From positions 1 through 39,103 of the forward strand of contig CAJFUL010000032.1 of assembly GCA_904420245.1 (NCBI GenBank): a stretch of DNA of 39,103 nt. Direction: 5' to 3'. Positions 32,589 through 39,103 of this stretch are shown in pieces; the stretch's first letter is position 1; every line of letters begins with the position of its first letter. Source of the stretch: Candidatus Paralachnospira avium (GTDB lineage: Bacteria; Bacillota; Clostridia; Lachnospirales; Lachnospiraceae). Position numbers and translations under genes: made by a program. The notes under the pieces are model-generated. The model was not told the DNA's origin. It saw only the letters and a program-made list of their open reading frames with translations, and searched no databases.

Positions 32589-33488
32589 ATGGAAAAACGC
32601 ATCATCTATACCGACGAAAAGCAGCGGGAGCTGGTCCGGCCGTTAAACAGCCGTTTTCTCGTCCGGGTAGAATCTGAAAATATTTACGACTTTATCTTTC
32701 AAAAGGCGGCTCTCCACTGGCATCCGGAATTTGAGCTGGCCGTCGTCACAAAAGGCGCCCTGACCTGTCAAGCCAACGGAAAGAGCCTCCGGATCCAGGA
32801 GGGCGAAGGCATCCTCTACAATTCCAACGCGCTCCATGGATATTCCGCCGAGGAAGGACTTCCCGGACTCTATGAGGTCCTCATACTCTCTCCCCGGTTC
32901 TTCGGAGAGCCCGGAAGCCTTCTCTATGACAAATATATGGCTCCCATCCTTCTTTCTTCTGACCTTTCCGTCCTGTTCCTGTCCCCTTCCGTCCCCTGGC
33001 AGAAGCAGTTCCTGGATACAGCCCTGGAGATCTTTTCTCTGGACAGGGAACAGCCTCCCCATCTGGAGCTGGCCATTTCTGAGCGGTTATTCCGGATGTG
33101 GCAGGTTCTCTGGAAAAACATCAGAGCGGGCGGAATGGAGGATCCGGAGCCCAGCCGGGACGTCTCCCGGATGAAGGAGGCCATGACCTATATCCAGTCC
33201 TCCTACAGGGAATCGGTCACCCTGGCTTCCATCGCCGCCTCCTGCTCCCTGAGCCAGAGCGAATGCTGCCGCCTGTTCCGCCGCTTCCTCCATCAAAGCC
33301 CCATCGACTATGTGATCTCCTGGCGGATCTCCGTCAGCATGTCCCTCCTGTCTAAAGGCGGGCTCTCCATGACAGAGATCGCGGAACAGACCGGATTCCA
33401 GAGCAGCAGCTATTTTTCCGAGACCTTCAAGCGCCTCACCGGCATGACTCCCAGTGCCTACAAAAAACAAATTTCAAAAAACAGTTGA
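32589..33488 (+). CDS. AraC family transcriptional regulator
   Basis: A 299-residue regulator with a cupin-type ligand domain at the N-terminus (HWHPEFELAVVTKGA, about 42-56) and two helix-turn-helix motifs at the C-terminus (VTLASIAASCSLSQSECCRLF and MTEIAEQTGFQSSSYFSETFKRLTGMTP). The ligand is not predictable; the AraC/RhaS/XylS cupin group usually senses sugars or related small molecules. CAGGAGG precedes the ATG. Its stop codon overlaps the -35 box of the TrpB leader promoter. It probably controls the divergent membrane protein and itself. Confidence 0.9.
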   Translation: MEKRIIYTDEKQRELVRPLNSRFLVRVESENIYDFIFQKAALHWHPEFELAVVTKGALTCQANGKSLRIQEGEGILYNSNALHGYSAEEGLPGLYEVLILSPRFFGEPGSLLYDKYMAPILLSSDLSVLFLSPSVPWQKQFLDTALEIFSLDREQPPHLELAISERLFRMWQVLWKNIRAGGMEDPEPSRDVSRMKEAMTYIQSSYRESVTLASIAASCSLSQSECCRLFRRFLHQSPIDYVISWRISVSMSLLSKGGLSMTEIAEQTGFQSSSYFSETFKRLTGMTPSAYKKQISKNS

Positions 33489-33514
33489 CATTTTATGACT
33501 TTTGAGAGTATAGT
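33485..33514 (+). promoter_or_regulatory. Promoter of the T-box/TrpB unit
   Basis: Perfect TTGACA (33485-33490), 18-base spacer, TATAGT (33509-33514). The TGA stop of the AraC gene is inside the -35 box. The start would be near 33521. Confidence 0.7.
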
Positions 33515-33520
33515 ATTAAC

Positions 33521-33798
33521 AACAAGAAACCGTTGACTGAGAGAAGTACATATCGGACGATCCTTACAGAGAGCTTCCGTTTGGTGGAAGGGAGCAGGCA
33601 GGCTGATATGGAATGGGCTCAGGAGGGCAGGGAGAACGGCTTAGGCCCAGTAATACCTGACGGGAGCTTCACCCGTTATCATGGAAGCATATGTGACTGC
33701 ATATGGAGCAAGAGGATGAGGATTCATCAAACCGGGTGGTACCGCAGGAGTTTTTAAGGCTTCTGTCCCAGTGGATATTGGGACAGGAGCCTTTTTTG
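33521..33798 (+). promoter_or_regulatory. T-box riboswitch, predicted tryptophan-specific
   Basis: Transcription control by uncharged tRNA. CTGAG (33537-33541) pairs with CTCAG (33618-33622), and ATATC (33550-33554) with GATAT (33605-33609). They leave an internal loop with AGAAGTAC on the 5' side and GGAATGGG on the 3' side; the specifier codon is therefore UGG (33614-33616), for Trp. The T-box sequence GGGTGGTACCGCAG lies at 33734-33747, and the terminator at 33756-33797. The downstream TrpB-like gene fits the specifier. Uncharged tRNA-Trp would promote read-through. Confidence 0.88.
33756..33797 (+). terminator. T-box intrinsic terminator
   Basis: AAGGCT, CTGTCCCA and their complements form a long stem (one mismatch) with a short A/T-rich loop, followed by six T (33792-33797). 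These T are also the first bases of palindromic repeat copy C. Confidence 0.85.
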
Positions 33799-33852
33799 CT
33801 CTATAGGAAACTTCGTTTCCATAGAGCAAAAACACTCCGTGGGAGCGCACTG
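33792..33852 (+). repeat. Terminator-linked palindromic repeat, copy C
   Basis: The best copy. GCTCTAT-A-GGAAAC (33798-33811), TTC loop, GTTTCC-ATAGAGC (33815-33827), with a run of six T before and five A after that lengthen the stem. ACTCCGTGGGAG follows. It starts exactly in the T tract of the T-box terminator. Confidence 0.8.
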
Positions 33853-34065
33853 CGGCAGAGAGGAAGTCTGCCGCTTACGCGGCCCGCCGCAGGCGGAGGG
33901 GAAATTTGCCGCTTATGGGGCCGCCGCAAAGGCGCCCGGCACGCAGCCGCGCCCCCGTCCCCTGCGTCCCGGATCCTGTCTTTCCAGGATTCCCCGGTCC
34001 AGGTGCAGACACGGCAGCACGGCGGTCATCACAAGATCACATCACAAGATCAGGAGGACAAAAAC
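33853..34065 (+). other. Non-coding leader segment between repeat copy C and trpB
   Basis: GC-rich, with internal near-repeats (TCTGCCGCTTACGCGGCC near 33865 and TTTGCCGCTTATGGGGCC near 33905). It holds the 17-mer GCCCGCCGCAGGCGGAG (33882-33898) shared with the 11.6 kb region. No gene is supported. It ends with the trpB ribosome site AGGAGGAC. Confidence 0.5.
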
Positions 34066-35442
34066 ATGACAAAGATTCCCCACAGACTTTATCTCACCGA
34101 AGACCAGATGCCCAAACAGTGGTACAACCTGCGGGCCGATATGAAAGAGCTGCCGGACCCCATGCTGAACCCGGCCGATTTCCGCCCGGTAAAGGAGGAA
34201 GACTTATATCCCATTTTCTGCAAAGAACTGGCGCACCAGGAGATGGACAACGAGACCCGGTATGTGGATATTCCGGAGGAGATCCAGGACTTCTACAAAA
34301 TGTACCGTCCCTCTCCCCTGATCCGGGCCTACAATCTGGAAAAAGCTCTGGATACTCCCGCCAGGATCTACTACAAGTTTGAAGGCAACAACACTTCCGG
34401 CAGCCACAAGCTGAACTCGGCCATCGCCCAGGCTTACTACGCGAAAAAGCAGGGGCTCACCAGCCTCACCACCGAGACGGGAGCCGGCCAGTGGGGCACT
34501 GCCCTGGCGGAGGCCTGCTCCTACTACGGGATCCCGCTGACGGTCTACATGGTCAAATGCTCCTATGAGCAGAAACCTTTCCGGAAGGCCGTCATCCAGA
34601 CCTTTGACGGCGAGATTATCCCCAGCCCCAGCACCACCACCAACGCCGGCCGCGCCATCCTGGAAAAAGGCCCCCATACTACAGGGAGCCTGGGCTGCGC
34701 CATCTCCGAGGCGGTGGAAAAAGCCGTCACCACCGAAGGCTGCCGCTATGTGCTGGGCTCCGTCTTAAACCAGGTGCTGCTCCACCAGTCCATCATCGGC
34801 CTGGAATCCAAAACGGCCATGGAACTCCTGGACGAATACCCGGACATCGTCATCGGCTGCGCCGGAGGCGGCTCCAACCTGGGCGGCCTCATCGCGCCTT
34901 TCATGCAGGATAAACTGACCGGAAAGGCTTCTCCCCGCATCGTCGCCGTGGAGCCCGCCTCCTGCCCTTCCCTGACAAGAGGCCGCTATGCCTATGATTT
35001 CTGCGACACGGGAAAGGTGACGCCTCTGGCCAGGATGTACACTCTGGGCTGCGGGTTCATCCCCTCTGCCAACCACGCGGGCGGACTCCGCTACCACGGC
35101 ATGTCCCCCATCCTCTCCAAGCTGTATCATGACGGATATATGGAGGCTGTGGCCGTGGAACAGACAAAGGTCTTCGAGGCCGCCGTCTTCTTCGCCAAGC
35201 AGGAGACCATCCTGCCTGCGCCTGAATCCTCCCACGCCATCCGCGCCGCCATCGACGAGGCCGTAAAATGCAGGGAAACGGGCGAGGCCAAGACCATCCT
35301 CTTCGGCCTGACCGGCACCGGATATTTCGATATGAACGCCTACAGCTCGTATCTGGACGGCACCATGAAGGACTATATCCCCACCGATGAAGATCTGGAA
35401 AAAGCCTTCGCGGAGCTCCCCAAGATCCCCGGGATCCAGTAA
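34066..35442 (+). CDS. TrpB-like pyridoxal-phosphate-dependent enzyme (TrpB2 type)
   Basis: A 458-residue beta-type tryptophan synthase of the TrpB2 branch, which has a longer N-terminus than TrpB1 and often acts without TrpA, using free indole and serine. PLP lysine K115 in NTSGSHKLNSA, the TETGAGQWG loop, and phosphate-binding CAGGGSNLGG are visible. AGGAGG precedes ATG 34066; an open frame extends upstream through the repeat and T-box but has no ribosome site. No other trp gene is near, so indole salvage is more likely than full synthesis (inference). The T-box with UGG specifier supports a link to tryptophan. Confidence 0.9.
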   Translation: MTKIPHRLYLTEDQMPKQWYNLRADMKELPDPMLNPADFRPVKEEDLYPIFCKELAHQEMDNETRYVDIPEEIQDFYKMYRPSPLIRAYNLEKALDTPARIYYKFEGNNTSGSHKLNSAIAQAYYAKKQGLTSLTTETGAGQWGTALAEACSYYGIPLTVYMVKCSYEQKPFRKAVIQTFDGEIIPSPSTTTNAGRAILEKGPHTTGSLGCAISEAVEKAVTTEGCRYVLGSVLNQVLLHQSIIGLESKTAMELLDEYPDIVIGCAGGGSNLGGLIAPFMQDKLTGKASPRIVAVEPASCPSLTRGRYAYDFCDTGKVTPLARMYTLGCGFIPSANHAGGLRYHGMSPILSKLYHDGYMEAVAVEQTKVFEAAVFFAKQETILPAPESSHAIRAAIDEAVKCRETGEAKTILFGLTGTGYFDMNAYSSYLDGTMKDYIPTDEDLEKAFAELPKIPGIQ

Positions 35443-35617
35443 AGCTTCGGACAGAACCTGCGTGTAGGGCCTCTGGACGCGCAGGTTCCTGCCGCCCGCG
35501 GAATGTTCTTCTCCGCGGGGAAATCCACGGGACCTTCCGCGCAGGACGAAGCGGCAGTATCCTCCTCCTGCGCCATGCCGCCGGGTACCGCCGGCATCTG
35601 TTTGACAACGATCGCAG
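35443..35617. other. Non-coding intergenic region downstream of trpB
   Basis: AACCTGCG and CGCAGGTT (about 35457-35487) form a stem without a T tract. The rest is GC-rich and related to repeat flanks elsewhere (35496-35511). No gene is supported. Confidence 0.4.
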
Positions 35618-35662
35618 CAAAGCGCGTTCCCACGGAGCGTTTTTACTCTGGAAAAGAAAAAA
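35618..35662 (-). repeat. Terminator-linked palindromic repeat, copy D (decayed)
   Basis: GCGCGTTCCCACGGAGCGTTTTT and ACTCTGGAAA align with the first half of copies B and C; the second arm is lost. It abuts the T tract of the terminator at 35655-35690, again downstream relative to the minus-strand gene. Confidence 0.6.
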
Positions 35663-35690
35663 GTCCGGACATCTCGTCCGGGCTTTTTAT
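35655..35690. terminator. Bidirectional terminator between trpB and the spermidine-synthase-like gene
   Basis: GTCCGGAC, five bases, GTCCGG flanked by A runs on the left and T runs on the right, so it can end both the plus-strand trpB and the minus-strand gene that stops at 35694. Confidence 0.75.
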
Positions 35691-35693
35691 CCC

Positions 35694-37295
35694 CTAAAAG
35701 CTTTCCAGCAGTCCGGAAAGCCCCTCTTCCTCAAAGATCTGACGGTAATGGCCCACTTCCTCCTGGATGATGGCATCGATCACCGACATGCCCAAAAGCT
35801 CCACCGGCGCCTTATCATCCGTCAGGAGCAGATCTCCTCCCTCATATGGTTCCATGGACTGGGCCGCCGTCTGCAAAAGCTGCGAAAGCTCCGGATCCTC
35901 CACCTGCCGGCTCCCCTCCCGAAGACGCTCCATCACGCCGGCGTCCATGGAGGCGAACAGCTCCCGGTTGGTGGTCCCGGGCACATCCACGGTATAGACC
36001 GTATCAAAGACCGAGGCGATGGTATCGGAAAGATACTGGTTGATATTCCCCTCCTCGTCGGTATGCATATTCATATTGACCACCATGACCCCGTCCTCCG
36101 TCAGATGCTCCTTCACCATGGTGAAGAACTCTGCCGAGGACATCTGGAAGGGAATGGTGATGTCCTGATAGGCATCCACCATGATAACGTCATATTTTTC
36201 CTGATCCACCTGGAGATAAGCCCTGCCGTCATAAGTGGTCACCTCCACCTCCTCCGGCAGTTCAAAGTATTTCCTGGCCAGGTCCGAGATCTTCTGGTCG
36301 ATCTCCACGCCCTCCACGGAAGCGCCATCGAAATACCTCTCGCACTGCTTCGCGTAAGTCCCGGTGCCCATTCCCAGCACCAGCACGTCCATCTCCTCTT
36401 TTTCCTCCGCTCCCGCCATGACCGGCGCCGCCAGCGCGTAGTCATAGTACATCCCGGTGAGGCCGTCGTCCTTCATCATGATGGACTGGACGCCAAACAG
36501 CACATTGGTGGACAGGATCACGCTGTCCTCATCCTCCTTGACCTGGAGATAGTTGTAGATGGACTCCCCCTCGTAGAGAAGGCCGTCCTCCCAGAAGGCA
36601 AAGCTGTCAAAGGCCGCCGAGCTTATGCAGGCCAGGAACAGAACGGCCCCGACGGCGCACTTCACCGGCTTTGCCTTCGCGCTGATGAAATAGATCAGGC
36701 CCAGCGCCAGCAGGATCCCCGAAAAGATCAGGAACGTAACGGATGTCCCCACCGCCGGTATGGTCACGAAGGTGGGAAGAAAGGTCCCGATGATGCTGCC
36801 TACCGTATTGAAGGCGCCCAGAGTACCGACAATGCGTCCGCTGTCCTCCAGGCTCTCCATGGTATATTTCACGAGAGAGGGCGTGACTGTTCCCAGTAAA
36901 AACAGCGGGAACACAAAGATCACCATACAGGTCAGAAACGCCGCCCAGATCAGCAGATTGCTGCTCACGGTAAATACCAGCAGGGCCGAGATCCCCAGGA
37001 TGATGTACTTCCCCACCAGGGGGATCGCCGCGATCCAGACTGCGGCAATGATGAGCCTCATATACAGCTTATCCGGATCCGGATTCTTGTCCGCCTTCCG
37101 GCCGCCCCAGATATTTCCCAGAGCCATGGCGATCATGACCGTCCCGATGATGATGGTATAGACGATCTGGGAAGAGCTGAAATAGGGGGCCAGGAGCCTG
37201 CTGGCCGCCAGCTCCACCGCCATCACGGACATACCCGCGAAAAACTCCGTCATGTACAGATAATATTTATTTTTCAGTATTTTTCTGGTCTCCAT
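35694..37295 (-). CDS. Fused membrane / spermidine-synthase-like protein
   Basis: A 533-residue protein with about seven membrane segments (to about residue 220; start FFAGMSVMAVELAASRLLAP) and a cytosolic Rossmann methyltransferase-like domain (VLVLGMGTGTYAKQ, VEGVEIDQ, MVDAYQD). This layout is the fused transporter-like/spermidine synthase family. The typical catalytic Asp motif of SpeE (DSTDP) is replaced by DAYQDITIP, so polyamine synthesis is not assured. The frame starts at a TTG at 37301, but ATG 37295 with CAGGAGG eight bases upstream is the better start. It has a promoter facing the zinc-ribbon gene. Confidence 0.82.
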   Translation of the reverse strand: METRKILKNKYYLYMTEFFAGMSVMAVELAASRLLAPYFSSSQIVYTIIIGTVMIAMALGNIWGGRKADKNPDPDKLYMRLIIAAVWIAAIPLVGKYIILGISALLVFTVSSNLLIWAAFLTCMVIFVFPLFLLGTVTPSLVKYTMESLEDSGRIVGTLGAFNTVGSIIGTFLPTFVTIPAVGTSVTFLIFSGILLALGLIYFISAKAKPVKCAVGAVLFLACISSAAFDSFAFWEDGLLYEGESIYNYLQVKEDEDSVILSTNVLFGVQSIMMKDDGLTGMYYDYALAAPVMAGAEEKEEMDVLVLGMGTGTYAKQCERYFDGASVEGVEIDQKISDLARKYFELPEEVEVTTYDGRAYLQVDQEKYDVIMVDAYQDITIPFQMSSAEFFTMVKEHLTEDGVMVVNMNMHTDEEGNINQYLSDTIASVFDTVYTVDVPGTTNRELFASMDAGVMERLREGSRQVEDPELSQLLQTAAQSMEPYEGGDLLLTDDKAPVELLGMSVIDAIIQEEVGHYRQIFEEEGLSGLLESF

Positions 37296-37333
37296 CTGCA
37301 AGTCCTCCTGTTGTTTTCCAACACAACAAGTTC

Positions 37334-37339
37334 ATTATA
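37334..37339 (-). promoter_or_regulatory. Extended -10 of the spermidine-synthase-like gene
   Basis: TGC-TATAAT on the minus strand (hexamer 37339-37334) with a weak -35 (TATTTT). Confidence 0.5.
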
Positions 37340-37388
37340 GCATGACCGGAAAGAAAAAAATACCCTTTCTTCTTTTTTCAAAAAGGAT

Positions 37389-37394
37389 TATAAT
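37389..37394 (+). promoter_or_regulatory. -10 box of the zinc-ribbon gene
   Basis: TATAAT on the plus strand, 28 bases before the ATG, with only a weak -35 (TTTCTT). Confidence 0.45.
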
Positions 37395-37422
37395 GATAAA
37401 AAAATAAAAGGAGGAATATCTT

Positions 37423-37620
37423 ATGCCAGTTCTTGATGGATGTGAAGGAAAATACAGGACTCCCATACCGGAGGACAGGATCTGCCCCCAGTGCGGCGCC
37501 GAGGTGGAAGTATTTACGATCAGAGGGAAGGTGACCGAGGATACTGCCTGCGAATGCGGCTATGTGTTCAAGGCAGAGGAGCCCGATCCTATTGTCGTAG
37601 AAAAAAAAGAGGAGAAATAA
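37423..37620 (+). CDS. Small zinc-ribbon protein
   Basis: A 65-residue protein with CPQCG and CECGY pairs (Cys 21, 24, 43 and 45), a likely zinc ribbon, plus Cys7 and a charged tail (VVEKKEEK). AAAGGAGGAAT precedes ATG 37423. It has no assigned function; similar small proteins are seen in Lachnospiraceae. It is one of the few plus-strand genes, with its own promoter, and its last codons contain the opposite-strand terminator of the CPBP gene. Confidence 0.8.
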   Translation: MPVLDGCEGKYRTPIPEDRICPQCGAEVEVFTIRGKVTEDTACECGYVFKAEEPDPIVVEKKEEK

Positions 37621-37630
37621 ACCTCCTCTT
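37599..37630 (-). terminator. CPBP-gene terminator
   Basis: On the minus strand AAGAGGAG, eight-base loop, CTCCTCTT, then six or more T. The hairpin lies over the stop codon of the zinc-ribbon gene. Confidence 0.75.
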
Positions 37631-37635
37631 CCAGA

Positions 37636-37670
37636 GGGGCGGATCACTCCGCCCCCGTTTCTTTCTTTTC
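37636..37670 (+). terminator. Zinc-ribbon gene terminator
   Basis: GGGGCGG, ATCACT, CCGCCCC, then a T-rich stretch on the plus strand; it overlaps the end of the opposite CPBP gene. Confidence 0.5.
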
Positions 37671-38531
37671 TGTAAGCTCTTCCAGATGCACAAATCTTTC
37701 GATCAGATATACCATCAGGATCAAAAGCCCGCAGCATAAAACCGTCATTCCCCAAAAGGTCCCCGCCGAACGGTAGGCCCAGTCCAGAAGGCCCAGCTCC
37801 GACACGGCTACGGAGACCAGGTTCGCCGCCCCGTGGAAGAGGACCGGCGCCGCCATGGAATGGAACCGTTCATACACATAGATAAACAGCAGGCTCAGGC
37901 AAAAAGCGTAGACGCCCTGGACCAGATTCCCGTGGTAAAAGGCAAAGATCAGGGAACAGACCACGGCCGCCGGTCCCATGGGCGTATACTCCCGGAGCCT
38001 CCGGTACATGAGTCCCCGGAAGATCATCTCCTCCACCACCGGCACCAGGATGCCGAGGCCGATGAACTCTATGGCCAGCTTTCCTCCATAGAGCAGCTCG
38101 GATATTTCCTGATACGATTCCGACACCTGGTAAAGGCCGCTGGCCATGATCAGGTTATTCCCGGCCAGACAGGCGGTCATGCCCAGGACGATCACCGGCA
38201 GAAACTGCCAAGGTCTGGCCTTCTGGTAGCTGCGCGCCTGTCCCGCCGCCGCCTCCCGCTTCCGGTCCATCCTGTAATAGAGGATCAGGACCGGAAGGGT
38301 GAGGGCAGCCGCTATGACCTGCAGCTCCAGAGCGATGGAAAGGGTCCTTTGCAGCATCTCGTTTACGATCTGGTTGATCTGACTGCTCAGAGTCCCGATA
38401 TCATACCTGGACACCGTCGTAAAGGCGATCCAGACTGCCGCGGCAGCCTCCACGATAAAACAGATTCCGAAATAGGTCAGCCCAGGATACAAAAGCCTCC
38501 ATATTCTCCTCCCCCAGCTTTCCTGCTTCAT
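37644..38531 (-). CDS. CPBP family intramembrane metalloprotease
   Basis: A 295-residue membrane protein with about seven to eight hydrophobic segments and the Abi/CAAX-type motifs EEMIFRG (E167, E168, R172), FAFYHGN (H200) and LFHGAAN. Such proteins are glutamate-type intramembrane proteases in characterised cases, with roles from prenyl-protein processing to bacteriocin immunity; the substrate here is unknown. It starts three bases after the carB stop, which suggests co-transcription with carB. Confidence 0.87.
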   Translation of the reverse strand: MKQESWGRRIWRLLYPGLTYFGICFIVEAAAAVWIAFTTVSRYDIGTLSSQINQIVNEMLQRTLSIALELQVIAAALTLPVLILYYRMDRKREAAAGQARSYQKARPWQFLPVIVLGMTACLAGNNLIMASGLYQVSESYQEISELLYGGKLAIEFIGLGILVPVVEEMIFRGLMYRRLREYTPMGPAAVVCSLIFAFYHGNLVQGVYAFCLSLLFIYVYERFHSMAAPVLFHGAANLVSVAVSELGLLDWAYRSAGTFWGMTVLCCGLLILMVYLIERFVHLEELTEKKETGAE

Positions 38532-38534
38532 CCT

Positions 38535-39103
38535 CTACTCTCCTATCTTCCCTCTGCTCTTTACCGTAGCGATGTCGATCAGGCTCAGGGCCTCCTCCCG
38601 GTTTTCCAGGCTGGTCACCAGGGCCTTGGCCGTATCGATGGCCGTCAGCACGTTGACGCCGGTCTCGATGGCATTCCTGCGGATGATAAAGCCGTCATGA
38701 CTCTTGGCGGCTCCCTGATTGGGCGTGTCGATGATAAGGTCGATGTCATGCTCCAGGATCAGATCCAGCAGATTGGGAGACTCCTGCTCCAGCTTGTTGA
38801 TCTTGATGGCCTTGACCCCGTTCTCATTGAGGATCCTGGCCGTACTGCGGGTGGCGTAGATCTTATATCCCAGAGCGGCGAAGCGGCGTCCGATGTCCAC
38901 GGCCTCCAGCTTGTCCGCATCCTTGACGGTCATGATCATCTTCTTGGTCTTGGGCAGGTTGATCCCGGCTCCCAGGAACGCCTTATAAAGGGCCTCGTTG
39001 AAGCTCCCCGCGATGCCCAGGCACTCTCCTGTGGACTTCATCTCCGGTCCCAGCCCGATGTCCGCGCCCCGGATCTTTTCAAAGGAGAACACCGGCATCT
39101 TGA
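38535..39103 (-). CDS. carB: Carbamoyl-phosphate synthase large subunit, C-terminal part
   Basis: The last 188-189 residues of CarB, truncated by the window edge. PVFSFEKIRGADIGLGPEMKS is the end of the second ATP-grasp half, and the rest is the MGS-like regulatory domain (MTVKDADKLEAVDIGRRF, ATRSTARIL, DTPNQGAAKSHDGFIIRRNA), which binds effectors such as UMP or ornithine. CarB makes carbamoyl phosphate for pyrimidine and arginine synthesis. Confidence 0.95.
   Translation of the reverse strand, partial: KMPVFSFEKIRGADIGLGPEMKSTGECLGIAGSFNEALYKAFLGAGINLPKTKKMIMTVKDADKLEAVDIGRRFAALGYKIYATRSTARILNENGVKAIKINKLEQESPNLLDLILEHDIDLIIDTPNQGAAKSHDGFIIRRNAIETGVNVLTAIDTAKALVTSLENREEALSLIDIATVKSRGKIGE

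Noticed and set aside
33703-34065. Upstream extension of the TrpB-like frame through T-box and repeat
   Set aside because: It would translate a riboswitch terminator and a repeat; the ATG at 34066 has AGGAGG and matches the family N-terminus.
1-39103. CRISPR arrays, tRNAs, transposases, prophage genes
   Set aside because: None seen: no regularly spaced repeats, no cloverleaf noticed, and no integrase or transposase product among the frames.

Overview
The window looks like a chromosomal segment from an anaerobic, moderately GC-rich Clostridia, most likely a Lachnospiraceae-type gut bacterium. The grounds are consistent strong Shine-Dalgarno sequences, a T-box riboswitch, a class A RNase P RNA, a dnaG-rpoD-trmK-nif3 cluster, a Csp-like S8 protease and a flavodiiron protein fused to its own reductase. 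Almost all genes lie on the minus strand; the plus strand carries a Crp/Fnr regulator, an AraC regulator, a TrpB-like enzyme and a 65-residue zinc-ribbon protein. I saw no tRNA, prophage, insertion sequence or CRISPR array.

Layout. 1-402: start of an AAA ATPase cut by the window edge, with its own promoter. 648-7918: an oligopeptide ABC transporter operon (permeases B and C, ATPases D and F, lipoprotein A) ending in an M20 peptidase, with a mapped promoter and tandem terminators. 7935-9131: deoC-cdd for deoxynucleoside catabolism. 9144-11512: a radical SAM / DUF4130 pair of predicted DNA-repair function whose promoter is flanked by two LexA-type boxes. 11770-15669: rubredoxin, hemerythrin and an 842-residue flavodiiron-rubredoxin-reductase fusion, divergent from a Crp/Fnr regulator; a perfect palindrome sits at about -40.5 of the detoxification promoter. 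15647-20730: dut-degV-TPR lipoprotein-hflX-thyA-folA, a compact unit holding the dUTP to dTMP route. 20748-21851: a YkgJ cysteine-cluster protein and rnpB. 21890-29065: dgt-dnaG-rpoD-trmK-nif3-nucleoside kinase. 29096-32453: S8 protease, YggS and a YczE-type membrane protein. 32589-35442: AraC regulator, then a tryptophan-specific T-box leader and a TrpB-like enzyme. 35694-39103: a membrane-anchored spermidine-synthase-like protein, the zinc-ribbon gene, a CPBP protease and the end of carB.

The genes form coherent functional blocks: peptide import followed by cytosolic hydrolysis; dUTP removal and dTMP synthesis; oxygen or nitric oxide reduction fed by NAD(P)H; and replication initiation with the main sigma factor. 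The least explained structure is a dispersed palindromic repeat (four copies near 11.7, 31.0, 33.8 and 35.6 kb). Each copy directly abuts a Rho-independent terminator, in the same orientation relative to the terminated transcript.
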